Assembly (NCBI GenBank): GCA_964570205.1
Contig: CAZMXI010000113.1
Coordinates: 1-16,740, forward strand
Direction: 5' to 3'
DNA length: 16,740 nt
Source of the DNA: CAZMXI01 sp964570205
GTDB taxonomy: Bacteria; Planctomycetota; Phycisphaerae; Tepidisphaerales; Tepidisphaeraceae
Positions within the stretch are counted from its first letter, which is position 1. Each line of letters starts with the position of its first letter. The position numbers and the translations under genes were made by a program. This document shows, piece by piece, positions 1 to 5,852 of this stretch. Under the pieces are notes generated by a model, which made no database searches, was not told the origin of the DNA, and saw only the letters and a list, made by a program, of their open reading frames with translations.

Positions 1-74
1 TCCTGGAAACCGCCGTCGTCGTAGACACCTTCACCCCCCCCCGGGAAGATTACCTGGCCGATGCCCAGCCCTGA
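1..74 (+). CDS. C-terminal fragment of a cupin-like protein (partial)
   Basis: Only the last 23 codons are visible, read from base 3 to the TGA at 72-74. The translated tail is LETAVVVDTFTPPREDYLAD followed by three more residues. A run of hydrophobic residues leading into D-x-F-x-P-P-R-E-D-Y is a common ending of single-domain cupins, where it forms the last strand and tail of the beta barrel. The assignment rests on this short motif and my memory of the family. No metal-binding histidines are in view, so no substrate or reaction can be suggested. There is no convincing terminator after the stop. Confidence 0.55.
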   Translation, partial: LETAVVVDTFTPPREDYLADAQP

Positions 75-345
75 CCCCCTGCGCCTGCCGCGCCCCATCC
101 CAGAGAAATCGCGAATGATTCGAACATTTACCAAACTACAGCGTATAATCTCAGCTAGCCGGCGGCCCGTCCGCCCCCTCCAGGCCAGGCCCGGAGGCTG
201 TTCTTTGGCAATCCGCCCCGCCCCCGTCCGAAATCCCGCACCCATTCCCCGCGCACCCTCTATCTGTGCCCATTCAGTGCCCCATCCGTGGCAACGATCT
301 GTTATCACAATAAGTCACTTAAACCACAGCACTTACGCGCCACCA

Positions 346-375
346 TGCGACACAATACGACACTTTGCGACAGAT
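346..375. repeat. Degenerate 10-base tandem repeat, 3 units
   Basis: Three consecutive 10-base units read TGCGACACAA, TACGACACTT and TGCGACAGAT. The core YRCGACA is kept in all three and the last three bases vary. This is the first of five micro-repeat blocks in the gap. Confidence 0.6.
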
Positions 376-388
376 CCCATTTTCGCCA

Positions 389-419
389 CCCTGAACCCTG
401 AACCCCGAACCCTGAACCC
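389..419. repeat. CCCTGAA heptamer repeat, possible G-quadruplex on minus strand
   Basis: C-triplets begin at 389, 396, 403, 410 and 417, an exact 7-base period. The unit is CCCTGAA, with one CCCCGAA variant. On the minus strand this gives five G-runs of at least three separated by four-base TTCA or TTCG linkers, which satisfies the usual G3-N1-7 rule for an intramolecular G-quadruplex. Confidence 0.75.
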
Positions 420-423
420 TCTT

Positions 424-451
424 CACGGAACACGCAACACGCAACACACCC
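424..451. repeat. CACGCAA-type heptamer repeat
   Basis: Four consecutive 7-base units read CACGGAA, CACGCAA, CACGCAA and CACACCC. The period matches that of the CCCTGAA block four bases upstream, but the unit sequence is different. Confidence 0.65.
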
Positions 452-496
452 CCATTTCCCACAACCACCCGTCAACAAATGATTTACCCCTCATCC

Positions 497-526
497 ATGT
501 CCCACAATGTCCCACAATGTCCCACA
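497..526. repeat. Perfect 10-base tandem repeat, 3 units
   Basis: ATGTCCCACA occurs three times in direct succession without mismatch (497-506, 507-516, 517-526). An imperfect relative precedes it at 491-496. Confidence 0.85.
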
Positions 527-543
527 TTTCATTTTCACTCTCC

Positions 544-659
544 CTGTCGCCGTGTCCCCGTGCCCCCGTGTCGCCTTGTCTGTCACCTCCTCACCCCCTC
601 ACCTTGTCACCCCCTCATCTCCTCCCCGTGCCGCCGTGTCGCCGTGCCGCCTTGTCCCC
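544..659. repeat. Degenerate 8-base tandem array, about 14 units
   Basis: Reading in steps of eight from 544 gives CTGTCGCC, GTGTCCCC, GTGCCCCC, GTGTCGCC, then a 12-base unit at 576-587, then TCCTCACC, CCCTCACC, TTGTCACC, CCCTCATC, TCCTCCCC, GTGCCGCC, GTGTCGCC, GTGCCGCC and TTGTCCCC. The register holds for 116 bases with a single 4-base insertion. The consensus is roughly KTGTCNCC, strongly pyrimidine-rich on the plus strand. The array ends about 30 bases before the larC promoter. Confidence 0.75.
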
Positions 660-684
660 GCCGTCTCCCTCTAACCCGTCACCA

Positions 685-693
685 TGATAGAAT
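685..693 (+). promoter_or_regulatory. Extended -10 promoter for larC
   Basis: TGATAGAAT matches an extended -10 element (TGn followed by TATAAT with one mismatch). No -35 is visible because the upstream sequence is the C-rich repeat array. Transcription would start near 700, giving a leader of about 26 bases with GAAAGG (714-719) six bases before the ATG at 726. Confidence 0.45.
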
Positions 694-725
694 CGCCCCC
701 TACTCATGACTGTGAAAGGCCTTGC

Positions 726-2012
726 ATGATTGGATTCCTGGATCTGCCGTCGGGTCTGTCGGGAGACATGTTCCTCGGGTGCCTCGTCGATTGCGGCTGG
801 GCCGTGGATGAACTGCGCCACGTGATCGACACGTTAAACCTGCCCGCCGGCTCTATCGAAGTCTCATCCGAATCCGTCATGCGCGGCCCGCTCCGAGCCA
901 CGTTCGTCCACGTGAAGACGGCCGAAACCAGCCATCACCGCCACCTCGACGACGTGCGTGGGATCATCCAGTCGGCCGACCTGCCGCCCGCCGTCAAAGA
1001 CCGCGCCATCGCCGTCTTCACCCGCCTCGCCCATGCTGAGGCCAAGGTCCACGGAACCGCCCCCGACCGCGTCCATTTCCACGAGGTCGGCGCCCTCGAT
1101 GCCATCGCCGATATCGTCGGCGTTTGCGCTGGCGTCGATGCAATCCACATCGGCGCCCTCCACGCCTCCGCCCTGCCTGTCGGCCCCGGCTGGGCCAACA
1201 CCTTGCACGGCCCGATCCCCCTGCCAGCCCCCGCCACCCTCGAAATCCTCGCCGCCGTCGGCGCGCCCGTCCGCCCAGCCCCGACGGAGAAACCGGCCGG
1301 AACCTCGGTTCAAGTGGCCGAACCGCTGCACGTGCATCGCCACCCCAATGGCGGCCCCGCCGCCCCGCAACCACCGCGCAAGCAGCCCCCCCGCGAACTG
1401 GTCACCCCCACCGCCGCCGCCCTGTTGGCCGAGTTGGCCACCTTCGAGCAACCCGCCATGCGCCTTCGCCGGATCGGCCTCGGCGCCGGCAGCTTTCAGT
1501 TTACCTGGCCCAACGTGGCACGACTATGGCTCGGCGATGAAGAACCCGCCAGCCCCCTCGTCCAGATCGAGACCAACATCGACGATATGAACCCCCAGTT
1601 CTTCCCCGCCGTCAGCGATCGCCTCTTCGCGGCCGGTGCAGTCGATGTCTGGCTCACCCCTATCCAGATGAAAAAGGGCCGCCCCGCCATCCTCCTCAGC
1701 GTTCTCGCCCCCGCCGTCCATGAGCAGGCATTGGCCGACATCCTCCTCCAGGAAACCACCACCCTCGGCGTCCGCGTCCATCACGTCCATCGCCACGAAG
1801 CCGCCCGCGAATTCCGCACCGTCCAGACCACCTACGGCCAGCTCAGGCTCAAACTAAAAACGCGCAATGGCCAGGTCGTAGGCTTCACCCCCGAATACGA
1901 AGACTGCCGCAAGCTCGCAGAACAACACCACCTGCCCCTCAAGACCATCCACGAAGCCGCCCTCGCCGCAGGCATGGCCATCACAATCGGCAGGTCCGCT
2001 TCTTCTCCATGA
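726..2012 (+). CDS. larC: LarC, nickel-pincer cofactor biosynthesis protein (DUF111 family)
   Basis: LarC inserts nickel into the pyridinium-thiocarboxylate precursor to form the nickel-pincer nucleotide cofactor of lactate racemase-type enzymes, in the cytoplasm. The protein has 428 residues. Family hallmarks are the N-terminal FLDLPSGLSGDM, the HRHLDDV histidine stretch near 71, RVHFHEVGALDAIADIVG around 115-132, ELVTPTAAALL near 224, ETNIDDMNPQ near 282 and LTPIQMKKGRP near 310. The start is taken at 726 because the family begins directly with this segment and GAAAGG lies six bases upstream; an ATG at 684 would add 14 unrelated residues. In Lactobacillus LarC is made by a ribosomal frameshift joining two frames; here one uninterrupted frame encodes both halves. 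Residues about 183-223 form an extra Pro/His-rich stretch before ELVTPTA. No larA, larB or larE is in the window. Confidence 0.93.
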   Translation: MIGFLDLPSGLSGDMFLGCLVDCGWAVDELRHVIDTLNLPAGSIEVSSESVMRGPLRATFVHVKTAETSHHRHLDDVRGIIQSADLPPAVKDRAIAVFTRLAHAEAKVHGTAPDRVHFHEVGALDAIADIVGVCAGVDAIHIGALHASALPVGPGWANTLHGPIPLPAPATLEILAAVGAPVRPAPTEKPAGTSVQVAEPLHVHRHPNGGPAAPQPPRKQPPRELVTPTAAALLAELATFEQPAMRLRRIGLGAGSFQFTWPNVARLWLGDEEPASPLVQIETNIDDMNPQFFPAVSDRLFAAGAVDVWLTPIQMKKGRPAILLSVLAPAVHEQALADILLQETTTLGVRVHHVHRHEAAREFRTVQTTYGQLRLKLKTRNGQVVGFTPEYEDCRKLAEQHHLPLKTIHEAALAAGMAITIGRSASSP

Positions 2013-2160
2013 GCGATGCCGCCTCCGATGCCTCCACGCGCATACTGGACGGCGATCGCCCGGCCGTTTCCGCGGTCGCCGCCTGTCATGACGACTGCCT
2101 CGCCTTCGAGCTTCCCCGCAGCGCTCCATCTGGCGGCCTCATCATGTGCCTTACCGCATC

Positions 2161-2203
2161 CCAAGAAAAACACCGGGCACGCCACGATTGACGCACCCGG
2201 TGT
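2161..2203 (-). terminator. Rho-independent terminator of the small minus-strand gene
   Basis: ACACCGGG (2170-2177) pairs perfectly with CCCGGTGT (2196-2203). Read on the minus strand the stem is followed at once by TTTTTCTTGG. It lies 31 bases beyond the stop of the minus-strand gene at 2234 and so supports that gene as a real transcription unit. Confidence 0.75.
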
Positions 2204-2233
2204 ACTTTGCAGGTACCTGATTATAGGCACGGA

Positions 2234-2542
2234 TTAATCGGTCCGGCCCGTAATGTCCTCGATCACCAGTTTTCCATCAACACGCTGGGCGCGAAGGAAC
2301 CTGCTATCGCGAATACGCCAGGTTTCGAGCGAGCTGAGACTTCTGTGCCCGGCCTCCGGAGCGAACCAGTTGCATCGGTACGTGTTCCTCGATACGCGTC
2401 GGCAACGGACGCGGTCGCCCGGTTGACGCTCGACGAGAAGGGCGATCTCAGCGGAGAGATCGCCGCCGCCGCCGGCCCGTGACCTTTCTTTAACGCTTCT
2501 TGCAGCGTCTGCCTCGACCATTTCGTCAAACGTGTGTTCCAT
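2234..2542 (-). CDS. Small conserved-looking hypothetical protein (YRCNWF motif)
   Basis: The predicted product has 102 residues. After a charged N-terminus (MEHTFDEMVEADAARS) and a glycine run near 25, residues 41-60 carry GDRVRCRRVSRNTYRCNWF. The end is basic and then acidic (WRIRDSRFLRAQRV followed by LVIEDITGR). I recall similar short proteins in planctomycete genomes without a known function; that is memory, not a search. The open frame extends far upstream on the minus strand, but the extension only mirrors the alkyltransferase gene, so the ATG at 2542 is preferred. TACAAT (minus, 2553-2548) sits six bases before this ATG, so the message may be leaderless. A terminator with a U-run follows the stop. 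No signal peptide or membrane segment is visible. Confidence 0.6.
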   Translation of the reverse strand: MEHTFDEMVEADAARSVKERSRAGGGGDLSAEIALLVERQPGDRVRCRRVSRNTYRCNWFAPEAGHRSLSSLETWRIRDSRFLRAQRVDGKLVIEDITGRTD

Positions 2543-2610
2543 ACCCGATTGTACGCATGCGATTTGGATTTGTGCGTTGGGCATGTTTTTTGTCCATGAA
2601 ACTTCGTTGG

Positions 2611-2638
2611 TTGACACCCACGAAGGGCTTGGCACGAT
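2611..2638 (+). promoter_or_regulatory. Possible promoter of the MGMT-family gene
   Basis: A perfect TTGACA at 2611-2616 is followed after 16 bases by CACGAT (2633-2638), which matches TATAAT at only three positions. The start site would fall at or next to the ATG at 2645, and no ribosome binding site is visible before that ATG. A leaderless transcript would fit both facts. The weak -10 keeps confidence low. Confidence 0.3.
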
Positions 2639-2644
2639 GGCCGT

Positions 2645-3007
2645 ATGGTCACAACGCAGATACAGCAGGCAATTGCGGCCGGAAGGCTGCTGGATCAAAT
2701 GACCTTCAACCAGAAAGTGTGGGCTCTGACAGCCCGCATCCCGGCTGGTCGGGTGGCGACCTACGGCCAGATTGCCGCGGCTCTGGGCACCCGTGCTTAC
2801 AGGGCCGTAGGGATGGCGCTGAACCGCAACCCGTATGCTCCCCAGGTCCCCTGCCACCGGGTGGTTGGCAGTGATGGCTCGCTGACCGGCTTCGCCGGCG
2901 GGCTGGACAAGAAGCTCGCCCTGCTGGCCGACGAGGGGGTCCCTCTGCGCAACGGCAAAGTCGACCTGTCCGCGTGCAAAATGGAGTTCAGTCCCAGTGC
3001 TGGTTGA
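2645..3007 (+). CDS. MGMT-family protein (O6-alkylguanine alkyltransferase domain), active-site Cys present
   Basis: The protein has 120 residues and consists of only the DNA-binding/alkyl-transfer domain. Visible motifs are RIPAGRVATYGQIA (36-49), the helix-turn-helix part with GTRAYRAVGMALNRNP (53-68), and PCHRVV with the acceptor cysteine, followed by SDGSLTGFAGGLDKK. Enzymes of this family move alkyl groups from O6-alkylguanine onto that cysteine irreversibly. Alkyltransferase-like proteins have the same short size but usually carry Trp in place of Cys, so this short protein with the Cys is probably a catalytic single-domain form. The N-terminal RNase H-like domain of Ogt/Ada is missing. 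The start is uncertain; an ATG at 2699 is another option. Its last 20 bases overlap the convergent isomerase gene. Confidence 0.88.
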   Translation: MVTTQIQQAIAAGRLLDQMTFNQKVWALTARIPAGRVATYGQIAAALGTRAYRAVGMALNRNPYAPQVPCHRVVGSDGSLTGFAGGLDKKLALLADEGVPLRNGKVDLSACKMEFSPSAG

Positions 3008-3872
3008 TTTTGCGACGCAGATAACTTGCGCTCTGGCGCATCTGCTCGATGCCGTCCACGCCGTCCTCGATGCTGATCCACCCCTTGAAGCCCTGCCGGC
3101 TGAGAACTGAAAAGATCGCGTCATAGTCGTTCAGCCCCTGCCCGATCACGCCGTGCCGCAGCCGCTTGGCATAGCCAACGCTGTCTTCCTCCTGGCGCAA
3201 ATCCTCCAGCGTCCCCTCGGCCAGATAGCGGTCGCTGGCGTGCATCGTAATCACGCGGTGCTTCACACGCTCCAGCAATTCCAGCGGGTCTTCGCCGGCC
3301 AGAATCGTGTTGCTGGGATCGTAGTTCACGCCGAAATACGGCGATGACACCCGATCCACCAGTTCGCAGAACACGTCCATCTTCTGGGCGAACTCGGGAA
3401 ACTGCCAGTAGTTGTCCTTATAGTGATTCTCGATCACAAGCGTCACGCCGCGGGAAATCGCGTGCGGGAGGCACGCTTCGATGCACTCGGCGGCATACGC
3501 AATGCCGTCCGCTCTGGAAACCTCCGGACGGCGCTGTCCCGACAGCACTCGGCAGTAACGCCCGCCCAGGGCCGCCGTCATGTCGACCCACCCTAATTCC
3601 AGGTCGACCTGCGCCCTGCGAAAAGCCGGGTCCGGATGGGTGAAATCCGGCGAACAGCACATCATCGGGGCCGCCAAGCCCTTGTCTTTACACATGCGCT
3701 TGACGAGCGGCCAGTTCTTCGGATCCTTCAGCTCGATCATCCCGCTGTAGAACTCCAGCCCGTCGATATCGAGCGTGCTCGCCAGATCGATCCACTGGCC
3801 GACAGTCATCTCGCCCGTAACGCACAGGGGATCCATGAACGCCTTGGGAAACGCAGCCAGCCTCGGTTTCAT
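2988..3872 (-). CDS. Sugar phosphate isomerase/epimerase family protein (TIM barrel)
   Basis: A 294-residue protein of the xylose isomerase-like, AP-endonuclease-2-fold family. It should form a (beta/alpha)8 barrel holding a divalent metal. The expected metal ligands are visible: Glu148 in LVIENHY, Asp185 in GVNYDPSN, His211 in ITMHASD and Glu269 in WISIEDG. The N-terminus (LAAFPKAF, then LASTLDIDGLEFYSG) fits the first barrel strands. Members isomerise or epimerise keto-sugars or inositols; the substrate here cannot be read from the sequence. Its ATG overlaps the stop of the upstream SDR gene as ATGA, so the two are probably co-translated and may act on the same polyol or keto-sugar. No signal peptide is seen. 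Confidence 0.9.
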   Translation of the reverse strand: MKPRLAAFPKAFMDPLCVTGEMTVGQWIDLASTLDIDGLEFYSGMIELKDPKNWPLVKRMCKDKGLAAPMMCCSPDFTHPDPAFRRAQVDLELGWVDMTAALGGRYCRVLSGQRRPEVSRADGIAYAAECIEACLPHAISRGVTLVIENHYKDNYWQFPEFAQKMDVFCELVDRVSSPYFGVNYDPSNTILAGEDPLELLERVKHRVITMHASDRYLAEGTLEDLRQEEDSVGYAKRLRHGVIGQGLNDYDAIFSVLSRQGFKGWISIEDGVDGIEQMRQSASYLRRKINQHWD

Positions 3873-4645
3873 TGCTGCTCCTTGGGTGGATTTCGGCCGA
3901 TGATGGGGTATTGATTGAGCTCGAAAACGGAGCCCGACACGGGCCTGCTCTCATCAGCCAGCCAATATACGCAGGCCGCCGCAACCTCCTCCGGCGCCAT
4001 CAGCCGCCCCGAGGGCGCCGCCTCGCGCGGCGGGTGATTCGGCCAGTCCTGGGGCATGCCTTCCGAAACCTTCATCCGATATTCGTTGGGCGTCAGCACC
4101 CACCCGACATTGATCTGGTTCACGCGCACGCCGTTGACCGCCAGCGCATCGGCCAGGTTGCGGGTAAGGGTCATCAGCGCGCCCTTGGAAACACTGTACG
4201 CCAGCAGGTTGGGCTCGCCGCAGTAGGCGTTCACGGACCCGATGTTCAGTACGCACCCCCTGCTCACATTCAAATGCTGCAACGCCGCCTGGATCAGCAG
4301 CAACGGCGCCCGCACGTTGATCGCCATGGCGCGGTCGAACGATGCCGGCGTGACCGTACGAATGTCGTTGCGGGATGTGTCGGCCGCGTTGTTAACGACC
4401 GCGTCCAGCGCCCCGAACGCCTCAATGGCGGCGGCCACGAGCTGCTGTGCGGCCTCGGGTTGCGCCAGGTCGGCAGCGCAGAACACCGCTCGGCCCTGCA
4501 ATTCACCGGCGACCTGCCGGCCGCGCTCCGGGTCCCGGCCGTGGATCAGAACGCGAGCACCCTCGGCGACGCAGCGCCTCGCGATCGCCTCGCCGATGCC
4601 CGTCGTGCTGCCTGTGACGATGATCCTTTTGCCGTTCAGTCGCAT
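3869..4645 (-). CDS. SDR-family NAD(P)-dependent oxidoreductase
   Basis: A classical short-chain dehydrogenase of 258 residues. The Rossmann glycine motif TGSTTGIG is at 11-18, NNAAD at 85-89, and the catalytic Ser137 (NIGSVNA), Tyr150 and Lys154 (YSVSK) are all present. The C-terminal part (GRLMAPEEVAAACVYWLADESRPVSGSVFELNQY) is typical of sugar or polyol dehydrogenases and 3-oxoacyl reductase relatives. The start is uncertain: ATG codons at 4654 and 4645 are both possible; I use 4645, which begins directly with LNGKRIIVTG. The stop overlaps the isomerase start by four bases, implying translational coupling. A dehydrogenase plus isomerase pair suggests oxidation of a sugar or cyclitol followed by rearrangement; that is inference. 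Confidence 0.92.
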   Translation of the reverse strand: MRLNGKRIIVTGSTTGIGEAIARRCVAEGARVLIHGRDPERGRQVAGELQGRAVFCAADLAQPEAAQQLVAAAIEAFGALDAVVNNAADTSRNDIRTVTPASFDRAMAINVRAPLLLIQAALQHLNVSRGCVLNIGSVNAYCGEPNLLAYSVSKGALMTLTRNLADALAVNGVRVNQINVGWVLTPNEYRMKVSEGMPQDWPNHPPREAAPSGRLMAPEEVAAACVYWLADESRPVSGSVFELNQYPIIGRNPPKEQQ

Positions 4646-4717
4646 GTATCCCATCGCCCATGATCGGGGAAGCAGAACCAAAGTGCAATCTTTGCATCGG
4701 GCTCCTGCGCCAGGTCA

Positions 4718-4975
4718 TCAGCAGCCCTCGCCAGATTGATCAATCAGCTCCCGCACATCCGGCCGCACATACAGTCCTTCAATCTCGCGAACACCGCGAA
4801 GCGATTTGGCAGTCTGCTCGAGCTGATCGACCGGAGGGGCGTCAATATCTACGAAGAGCTGCCACCCATCCCTCACACGGCATAGCCCCCCGCCGGTGCC
4901 GCCCAACCGCACGTGCCGGACCGCTATGCCCGCACGTCTGGCCAAATCGATCATCTCTTCGAATACCGATTTCAT
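4718..4975 (-). CDS. Small conserved-looking hypothetical protein
   Basis: An 85-residue soluble protein starting MKSVFEEMIDLARRAGI. The middle reads VRHVRLGGTGGGLCRVRDGW followed by QLFVDIDAP, giving a glycine-rich loop, a cysteine and two hydrophobic strands. The end is VREIEGLYVRPDVRELI. The pattern of alternating strands and helices with few rare residues looks like a real protein, and I have a general memory of similar short planctomycete proteins, but I cannot name a function. A TTG two codons upstream (4981) would add Met-Gly. It lies 72 bases upstream of the SDR gene on the same strand with no terminator between, so it may lead that operon. Confidence 0.6.
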   Translation of the reverse strand: MKSVFEEMIDLARRAGIAVRHVRLGGTGGGLCRVRDGWQLFVDIDAPPVDQLEQTAKSLRGVREIEGLYVRPDVRELIDQSGEGC

Positions 4976-5234
4976 GCCCAATCTGTGTGCATTGACCAGG
5001 GGGCGTTGCTCGGAATCGCGCGTTTAATGAGCATGCGGCCACGCGACGCCATGCCATGCCCAAACGCATTATCCGCGTTTTTCGAACGATTTCGAGGGAT
5101 AATCAAGAAGCTCCGTAGACGCAGCGCGGCTGGCATCTGTTTTGATCTTCAGCAGAACGTAATCGCCGTGTGGCGGTTGCGGAAGCTCCACCTGGGGCTT
5201 CGAAATAATGGAGCGCGGTTGGTTCCCACGGGCG

Positions 5235-5269
5235 GTGTCGTCTCATCCGGCGGTCGGATGAGACGACAC
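5235..5269. repeat. Perfect 15-bp inverted repeat with 5-base loop
   Basis: GTGTCGTCTCATCCG (5235-5249) and CGGATGAGACGACAC (5255-5269) are exact reverse complements around the loop GCGGT. No T-run follows on either strand, so it is not a standard intrinsic terminator. It could be a REP-like palindrome, a protein-binding dyad or an RNA hairpin. Confidence 0.85.
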
Positions 5270-5400
5270 GCCTTGCCCGGGGGTTCTGTCCCGCACACCG
5301 GCGGGGTCCATTCGCGACGGCTCGCATCTGGAATTCCTTCTCCACTTTGCCATATTTCCGAAAAGCGGCATCGCAAAAAACGCGCACCCGTGAAAAAAGT

Positions 5401-5440
5401 CACAATCGCTATTGTGTACAAGTGCTTGATGCGCTATAGT
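5401..5440 (+). promoter_or_regulatory. Promoter and probable autoregulatory operator of the ArsR-type gene
   Basis: TTGTGT (5412-5417) and TATAGT (5435-5440) are separated by exactly 17 bases, a good housekeeping-type promoter. A perfect dyad, CACAAT-CGCT-ATTGTG (5401-5416), overlaps the -35. ArsR-family repressors typically bind such dyads at their own promoters. Transcription would start near 5447. Confidence 0.65.
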
Positions 5441-5487
5441 TCACCTGCCAACCGATCGGGCGTGCGTGGTCTTCGTCGGAGGCATTG

Positions 5488-5826
5488 ATGCATATGGTGA
5501 ATCGTGATCAAGGGGTCACAGAGCAGGACCTCGGGCAGCTTTCTTCTCTCTTTCGGTTGCTTTCAGACAGGACACGACTCAGCATCCTTATGCGCCTCGC
5601 CGAAGGCGAGCGCAACGTCACCTCCCTTTGCGAAGAGCTCGCGCTGCCGCAGCCAACGGTCAGCCATCACCTGGGCCTGTTGCGCATGAACAACCTCGTG
5701 GGAAGCCGCCGCTATGGCAAGCAGGTGTTCTATGCGCTGCACAACGCCGCGGACAATGACCCCATGAACGTCATGGAGTTCGTCGTCCAGAACCTCACCA
5801 TACAAGTCAAACCACGCAACTCTTAG
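5488..5826 (+). CDS. ArsR-family winged-helix transcriptional regulator
   Basis: A 112-residue protein. LFRLLSDRTRLSILMRLAEGE (21-41) is the classic ArsR start, VTSLCEELALPQPTVSHHLG (44-63) is the recognition helix-turn-helix, and the wing is SRRYGKQVFYAL. The start is ATG 5488, five bases after GGAGG (5478-5482); TTG 5485 is too close and ATG 5494 less well spaced. The usual metal motif ELCVCDL is reduced to SLCEEL with one cysteine, and the alpha-5 histidine/acidic metal site is not evident, so it may sense something other than metal. It is followed after 26 bases by a convergent gene, so it has no operon partner; its own promoter carries a dyad, suggesting autorepression. Confidence 0.92.
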   Translation: MHMVNRDQGVTEQDLGQLSSLFRLLSDRTRLSILMRLAEGERNVTSLCEELALPQPTVSHHLGLLRMNNLVGSRRYGKQVFYALHNAADNDPMNVMEFVVQNLTIQVKPRNS

Positions 5827-5852
5827 GCAATGCCCGGGAACTGCATGCGGGT

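Larger units (their letters stand above)
75..687. other. Gene-free stretch with stacked micro-repeats
   Basis: About 600 bases with no credible gene. The long open frame across it translates to proline, serine and histidine low-complexity sequence and exists because the plus strand is C-rich. The left part (75-345) is unremarkable apart from a perfect TATAAT at 144-149 that has no good -35 partner. From 346 to 659 it is built almost entirely of short tandem blocks with periods of 10, 7, 7, 10 and 8 bases, listed separately. The larC promoter lies at the right edge. Confidence 0.75.
4976..5487. other. Divergent intergenic region with an inverted repeat and two promoters
   Basis: About 510 bases without a credible gene. 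Open frames here give arginine-rich translations with no recognisable motif. For the minus-strand cluster a possible promoter is GATAAT (5073-5068) with TCGAAA (5095-5090) as a weak -35 at 16-base spacing. The centre holds a perfect inverted repeat (5235-5269). The right end holds the arsR-type promoter and operator. Confidence 0.6.

Noticed and set aside
389..419. Telomere-like GGGTTCA repeat taken as a linear chromosome end
   Set aside because: It is a short internal block flanked by ordinary genes; only the G-quadruplex potential is worth keeping.
346..659. Micro-repeats taken as a CRISPR array
   Set aside because: Units are 7-10 bases with no unique spacers of constant length, and there is no cas gene in the window.
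61..687. 208-codon open frame in the first gap
   Set aside because: It spans the micro-repeats, and its translation is Pro/Ser/His low-complexity sequence produced by C-rich DNA. No start signal or family motif is present.
958..1590. Long open frames in other registers and on the minus strand within larC
   Set aside because: They are Pro/Ser- or Gly/Arg-rich by-products of high GC at third positions; the larC frame has clear family motifs throughout.
2009..2191. 60-codon frame overlapping the larC stop as ATGA
   Set aside because: The overlap looks like translational coupling, but the product has no recognisable pattern and it ends inside the terminator hairpin of the opposite strand.
2543..3124. 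N-terminal extension of the minus-strand 2234-2542 gene to 296 residues
   Set aside because: The added part lies antisense to the well-supported MGMT gene and reads as non-protein-like sequence.
4913..5488. 191-codon plus-strand frame before the ArsR gene
   Set aside because: It runs through the perfect palindrome and the ArsR promoter, is Arg-rich, and shows no motif or ribosome binding site.
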